Shown: positions 8,498 through 11,464 of the stretch, one piece after another
Layout: each line of letters begins with the position of its first letter
Numbering within the stretch: position 1 is the first letter of the stretch
NCBI GenBank assembly: GCA_004325065.1
Contig: PITI01000505.1
Location: 1-11,464 of the forward strand
Length of the DNA: 11,464 nucleotides
Origin: Hamiltosporidium magnivora
Taxonomy: Eukaryota; Microsporidia; Dubosqiidae
Direction of reading: 5' to 3'
The notes under the pieces: generated by a model
What the model saw: only the letters and a program-made list of their open reading frames with translations
Databases searched by the model: none
What the model was told of the DNA's origin: nothing
Made by a program: the position numbers and the translations under genes

Positions 8498-10300
8498 TTA
8501 ATTCTTCCTGCGTTTCTTATTTAATTTTCTATGGATGATGTCATACGAAGAATAAGTACACTTCTTTTCATTATTTGGTCCGTATGGAATGAAAAATTGA
8601 TCTCGATATTTTTCGGTATCCAATTCTGTCTTAAAAGTATTAGAATGATTTCTATTAAGATGCGTATCTAGAATCTTCTCGAAATCGATAACATTACTTT
8701 CATTTAAAATTTCTCTTTTAACTTCAGATATTTCAGAAGTATTGAAAAGAGAATCTTGAGTTTTATTTTCAAAGACAGAATGTAATTTAATATCTAAATT
8801 TTCTTTTTCAACTTTTATCTTTTTTCTAAATAATTTTGCTTTTTTATTGCCTCTAATAGCTATTCTTCTCAGATGATTGATTTCAAGGTCATTTATTTTT
8901 TCGGAAATTTCATCCAATTTTTTTTGAGGAATTTTTCCGATTTCACATTCAGTGTCGTACAATTTATTTTTAACTTCCGTAAAAAAGCACAAATCTTCGG
9001 GTGAAACCAAATTAAAGGTACTTCCTTCTCTTCCATTTCTTCCCACTCTTCCAACTCGATGAACAAAATTTTTAGAATCTGTCATATCATAATTAATTAC
9101 CACATCCAGATTTCTAATATTTAGTCCTCTGCCTCCCAAATCCGTTGCAATCAATATATTGACATTCTCAGAAACAAACTTGTTCATATTTATCTTACGA
9201 GCTTCTATATCCATACTACTATAGATAGACACATATTTAAGTGATAGACCTTCGAAAATAGCAGATAAAAGATCTGCCGTGTGTTTAGTAGAAACAAAAA
9301 TCACGGTTTTTTTATCTGTTATTTTTTTCAAAAGAAACACCACTGCTGCTTCTTTACAGACATCTGGAAGATAAAAAAAGTAATTTTTTACAAGTTCACT
9401 GACAATTACATCGATTTTAACCAAAACTGGATTTTCTATCAATGGTTGCAAAAAAATATCTGAAAATATAACCGATTGTGTATATTTGAGTTTTTTAAAA
9501 ATATCCACTTCAAAATTCTTTTGATATTTATCGATATGCTTTGTTTTCTTTTCCAATTCACTAATTTTTTCAACTTTTTTATTTTCTTTTTCATCGTTAT
9601 TTTTAGATTCTACTTCCATTATAAGATTCGATGTTTCATCGGTTTTTGAAAAATCTTGATTTTCATCCAAATTTGATTTTTTATTTCCAGAAAAAAAATT
9701 ATTTGAACAAATATTTTCATTAAACAGAGCATCCTCTTCATTATCAACAACAACACATTCATCTGGTAAAGTAGCACTGACCAACACAGTCTGTCTTTCT
9801 TTTCTAATCCATTTTAAAATATCTATCAAATCACTTCTCATACCACCTTCTTCCAATATTCTATCGACTTCATCAATAACCAAAAGATCTACATCAACAA
9901 TTTCTTTTAGTTCAGTTAAACAATATTTTAATTTACCTACCGTAGAAATAACAATATTACTTTTACAATGCTTTTTGTCGTCAGAATGCCCAGTCAAAGC
10001 ATATAAATTTACATTTATTCCAATAAGTAATTTTTTAAACATTTTGTGAATTTGAATACATAATTCACGGGTCGGTGCAATTAAAAATGTACGTTTACCT
10101 TCTATTGCACGTTGAATAGCTGGAAGTATATAAACTAACGATTTTCCACTTCCTGTTTGTGAAATACACATTACATCTGTACCTTCTAATACAAGTGGAA
10201 GTGCTTTACGTTGTATTGGTGTAGGATGAACATACGGAATATTATAAAATAGTTTTTTATTCAAACCCATAGAAGAAAAAGAACCGCCTTTTATTTTCAT
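8498..10300 (-). CDS. DBP10: DEAD-box RNA helicase DBP10 (large-subunit assembly)
   Basis: Dbp10 (DDX54 in humans) is an ATP-dependent RNA helicase that acts on pre-60S particles around the peptidyl transferase centre. This 600-residue protein begins MKIKGGSFSSMGL, the family's N-terminal signature. Helicase motifs in order are PTPIQ (27-31) of the Q motif, SQTGSGKS (47-54), PTREL (76-80), DEVD (143-146), SAT (175-177), VIFVSTKH (333-340), ATDLGGRGLNI (385-395) and HRVGRVGRNG (414-423). A late RDQFFIPYGP (566-575) matches the YRDxxFxIPY block near the end of Dbp10 proteins, and the tail is basic. An acidic, Lys/Asn-rich insertion of about 95 residues (about 182-276) sits after motif III. Motif II is DEVD rather than DEAD, and motif V has Asn394 where Asp is usual. 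The start is set at the ATG of 10298-10300. Extending to a TTG two codons upstream is unnecessary in a eukaryote, and CCC directly abuts this ATG. It converges on BMS1 2.9 kb away. Confidence 0.9.
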   Translation of the reverse strand: MKIKGGSFSSMGLNKKLFYNIPYVHPTPIQRKALPLVLEGTDVMCISQTGSGKSLVYILPAIQRAIEGKRTFLIAPTRELCIQIHKMFKKLLIGINVNLYALTGHSDDKKHCKSNIVISTVGKLKYCLTELKEIVDVDLLVIDEVDRILEEGGMRSDLIDILKWIRKERQTVLVSATLPDECVVVDNEEDALFNENICSNNFFSGNKKSNLDENQDFSKTDETSNLIMEVESKNNDEKENKKVEKISELEKKTKHIDKYQKNFEVDIFKKLKYTQSVIFSDIFLQPLIENPVLVKIDVIVSELVKNYFFYLPDVCKEAAVVFLLKKITDKKTVIFVSTKHTADLLSAIFEGLSLKYVSIYSSMDIEARKINMNKFVSENVNILIATDLGGRGLNIRNLDVVINYDMTDSKNFVHRVGRVGRNGREGSTFNLVSPEDLCFFTEVKNKLYDTECEIGKIPQKKLDEISEKINDLEINHLRRIAIRGNKKAKLFRKKIKVEKENLDIKLHSVFENKTQDSLFNTSEISEVKREILNESNVIDFEKILDTHLNRNHSNTFKTELDTEKYRDQFFIPYGPNNEKKCTYSSYDIIHRKLNKKRRKN

Positions 10301-10331
10301 GGGCAACTCAACGACAAGTACTTAAAAATTT
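10301..10331 (-). promoter_or_regulatory. CCC and AAATTT start signals for DBP10
   Basis: Reading on the minus strand, CCC (10301-10303) touches the DBP10 ATG, and an AAATTT motif lies about 23 bases further upstream (10326-10331) in an A/T-only tract. The same pair precedes BMS1. CCC-like motifs immediately before the ATG are a known microsporidian start signal, and this one decides the start codon. Confidence 0.5.
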
Positions 10332-10573
10332 AAAAAATTAATTTTTTTTGAGAGTAGAGAACCAGAATAAAATTATTATAAATTTAGAAATACAAATTAT
10401 GAAGTACATATTATTTTAGAATCTAGATATTTTGAATAAAATCATAAAAATATAGAAGTACAGACTATTTTAGAAAGTAAAGAATTAGAAAAAAATAATT
10501 CGTTGGTATTATGTAAAATACATTTGAGGAAGAAATATTAATTATTCTGGGGAGTATAAAGAAATTTGCTATT
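10332..10573. other. AT-rich spacer upstream of DBP10
   Basis: Apart from the start signals of DBP10, I see only AT-rich spacer with repeated ATTTTAGAA-like words (for example TATTTTAGAATC at about 10409 and CTATTTTAGAAAG at about 10465). No open frame stands out. Confidence 0.4.
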
Positions 10574-10824
10574 CACTACACTACTTACTTACTTATTCCA
10601 TTCCTCTTTTACCTTTCGGTGTCGACGATGATCAAATGAAAGTTTACCATTTGTTTCTTTTAATCGGTTGTAACTCGTGATTATAAGAGATCCGCATATA
10701 AAACAGTGTGATTTATATCCCATAAAAATGATAACATCGAATTTCACATCAATTCTACGTAACATTGTCAGCCAGATAGGTTTCAATGTGGTTATCCTCT
10801 CTCCACAAAGTATGCACTACACTA
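10574..10824 (+). repeat. Short direct repeats flanking pseudogene copy B
   Basis: CACTACACTA occurs at 10574-10583 and at 10815-10824, with looser similarity continuing into ACTTACTTACTTATT on one side and ACTAAGTATT on the other. The pair brackets nearly all of copy B (10589-10832); its right unit falls inside the extended B frame. It might be a target-site duplication or the ends of a mobile unit. Ten identical bases can also occur by chance, and copies A and C show no such flanks. Confidence 0.3.
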
Positions 10825-10832
10825 ACTAAGTA
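10589..10832 (-). pseudogene. Copy B of the repeated gene family, best preserved
   Basis: Product unknown. The 3' part of the frame is open for about 65 codons, includes DVIIFMGYKSHCFICGS and YNRLKETNGKLSF, and ends HRKVKEEWNK with a TAA at 10589-10591. It aligns with copy A (949-1191) over its whole length and, without gaps for about 37 codons, with copy C (10930-11134). Upstream the match continues as LWREDNHIET in another frame, so B either has lost or gained one base or the family overlaps frames there. Only TTG opens the 3' block, and the first ATG is internal (10763-10765). With no CCC signal and clear truncation at 10832, it is not a functional gene. The Cys-x2-Cys followed by His-rich HRRH loosely recalls a zinc-binding fold such as FLYWCH, known in some transposases. 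That resemblance is weak. Confidence 0.65.
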
Positions 10833-10929
10833 TTATTTAAAATATATTACTTTCGATTTATAAAGTTTTTAATTTCAAAAATAATTTGAATTAAATAAAA
10901 TAAAATCAAATCTAATGTATAGTTATTAA

Positions 10930-11134
10930 ATCATCAAGTTATGGAGGAAGGATAACTACATAAAAAACTTTCTGCTTGGCAATGAGTGTGTGAAACTGGT
11001 GTGAGATCATTGTTTGGATTTTTGGTGGGAAAAAAACTCACTACATTTTCGGTTGTTCCATGAGATTTGTAGAAGGAGGAAGCCTACGAATAGTCGCGCT
11101 CTTTTCTAAAAATATATTTGTACTTTTTATGTAA
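10930..11134 (+). pseudogene. Copy C of the repeated gene family, partial
   Basis: Product unknown. Starting with LWRKDNYIKNF and continuing in the next frame as WCEIIVWIFGGKKTHYIFG, this segment aligns with copy B residue for residue (FDVIIFMGYKSH matches IIVWIFGGKKTH) for about 37 codons. It carries two in-frame stops that B lacks. B and C share the one-base length difference from copy A at the ATN-AAA-CTATCTGG site, so they are closer to each other in structure. Similarity fades after about 11060, where a SLRIVALFSKN stretch may correspond to SLIITSYNRLK of copy B after a short insertion. B and C lie head to head, about 100 bases apart. Confidence 0.55.
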
Positions 11135-11464
11135 CTAAATTACAGACCGCAGCTGAACATCTATGTAATTGCCATATAAAAGGATTGAAAACCTAGCCTT
11201 GCTCACTCGGGTTAGAAAACTTAGCGCCTGTAAGATATAGAAAATAAACACATTTAAAGCCAGGGGAGCTAAGTAGCTGGTTTTACCCCTTGGTATGACA
11301 TTGCAATGTTTAGGTGGACACCATGTAAATCGCTGAAATATATCTTAGCTAGAAGTTTATTGGGTTCAGAAAGTGTAGAGTAATTGGATATGCTCCATAG
11401 TCTTGGAGGAGCTTAGGATGGGCTTCGGCTTTCAATCACACTCCATGCAACGGACATTAACGAA
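11135..11464. other. G+C-richer right end, coding origin uncertain
   Basis: These 330 bases are visibly richer in G and C than the rest of the window (by eye around 40%), with words such as GCCAGGGGAGCTAAGTAGC. On the minus strand a frame is open for 69 codons from 11344 to a TAG at 11135-11137 and includes FTWCPPKHCNVIPRGKTSYL and NVFIFYILQALSFLTR. On the plus strand another frame is open over 11273-11383 and includes WYDIAMFRWTPCKSLKYILA. Neither has a recognisable family or a clean start, and they overlap, so at most one is genuine. The string CTAAGTAGCTGGTTTTACCCC resembles a conserved large-subunit rRNA segment, but the surrounding rRNA landmarks are absent. It may be a remnant of a more recently inserted element. 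Confidence 0.3.

Noticed and set aside
10301..10306. TTG start of DBP10 two codons upstream of the ATG
   Set aside because: Eukaryotic nuclear genes rarely start at TTG, conserved similarity begins after the ATG, and the intervening codon is the CCC signal itself.
10618..10720. FLYWCH or WRKY-like zinc finger of a Mutator-type transposase in copy B
   Set aside because: The Cys and His spacing is only loosely similar, and copy C does not keep all the positions. I left it as a remark rather than a call.
11262..11330. Large-subunit rRNA fragment, from the string CTAAGTAGCTGGTTTTACCCC
   Set aside because: The similarity is confined to about 15 bases. The highly conserved neighbouring rRNA segments expected on either side are missing.

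Overview
The window looks like part of a very AT-rich microsporidian nuclear genome. The evidence is two eukaryote-only ribosome-assembly genes without introns, proteins far shorter or more divergent than their yeast counterparts, and AAATTT and CCC motifs just upstream of the start codons, a signal pair reported for microsporidian genes. The assignment to Microsporidia is an inference from these traits. No rRNA, tRNA or marker gene is present to confirm it.

Layout from left to right. Bases 1-99 hold the 3' end of a plus-strand gene that enters from outside. Bases 100-3391 contain no intact gene but do hold wreckage of coding sequence on the plus strand: copy A of a repeated gene family (949-1191) and a longer decayed frame (weakly 1652-1969, better supported 2165-2995). 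BMS1, a GTPase of small-subunit ribosome assembly, is at 3435-5633 (+). A 2.9 kb stretch follows, in which one minus-strand frame (6379-8016) reads as a decayed gene of about 545 codons. DBP10, a DEAD-box helicase of large-subunit assembly, is at 8498-10300 (-), convergent with BMS1. To its right are two more copies of the family seen at 949-1191: copy B (10589-10832, -) and copy C (10930-11134, +), placed head to head. The last 330 bases are clearly richer in G+C than the rest and are unexplained.

The two intact genes belong to the same broad process, nucleolar rRNA maturation, but to different subunits. They face each other and do not share a promoter. Only about 36% of the window is intact coding sequence. 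The rest appears to be a mix of plain AT-rich spacer and gene remains, as expected of a microsporidian with a loosely packed genome rather than a compact one.

The most interesting observation is the three-copy decayed family. It was found by comparing the window with itself, not by recognising a known protein. It may be a mobile element or a multigene family; I could not name it.
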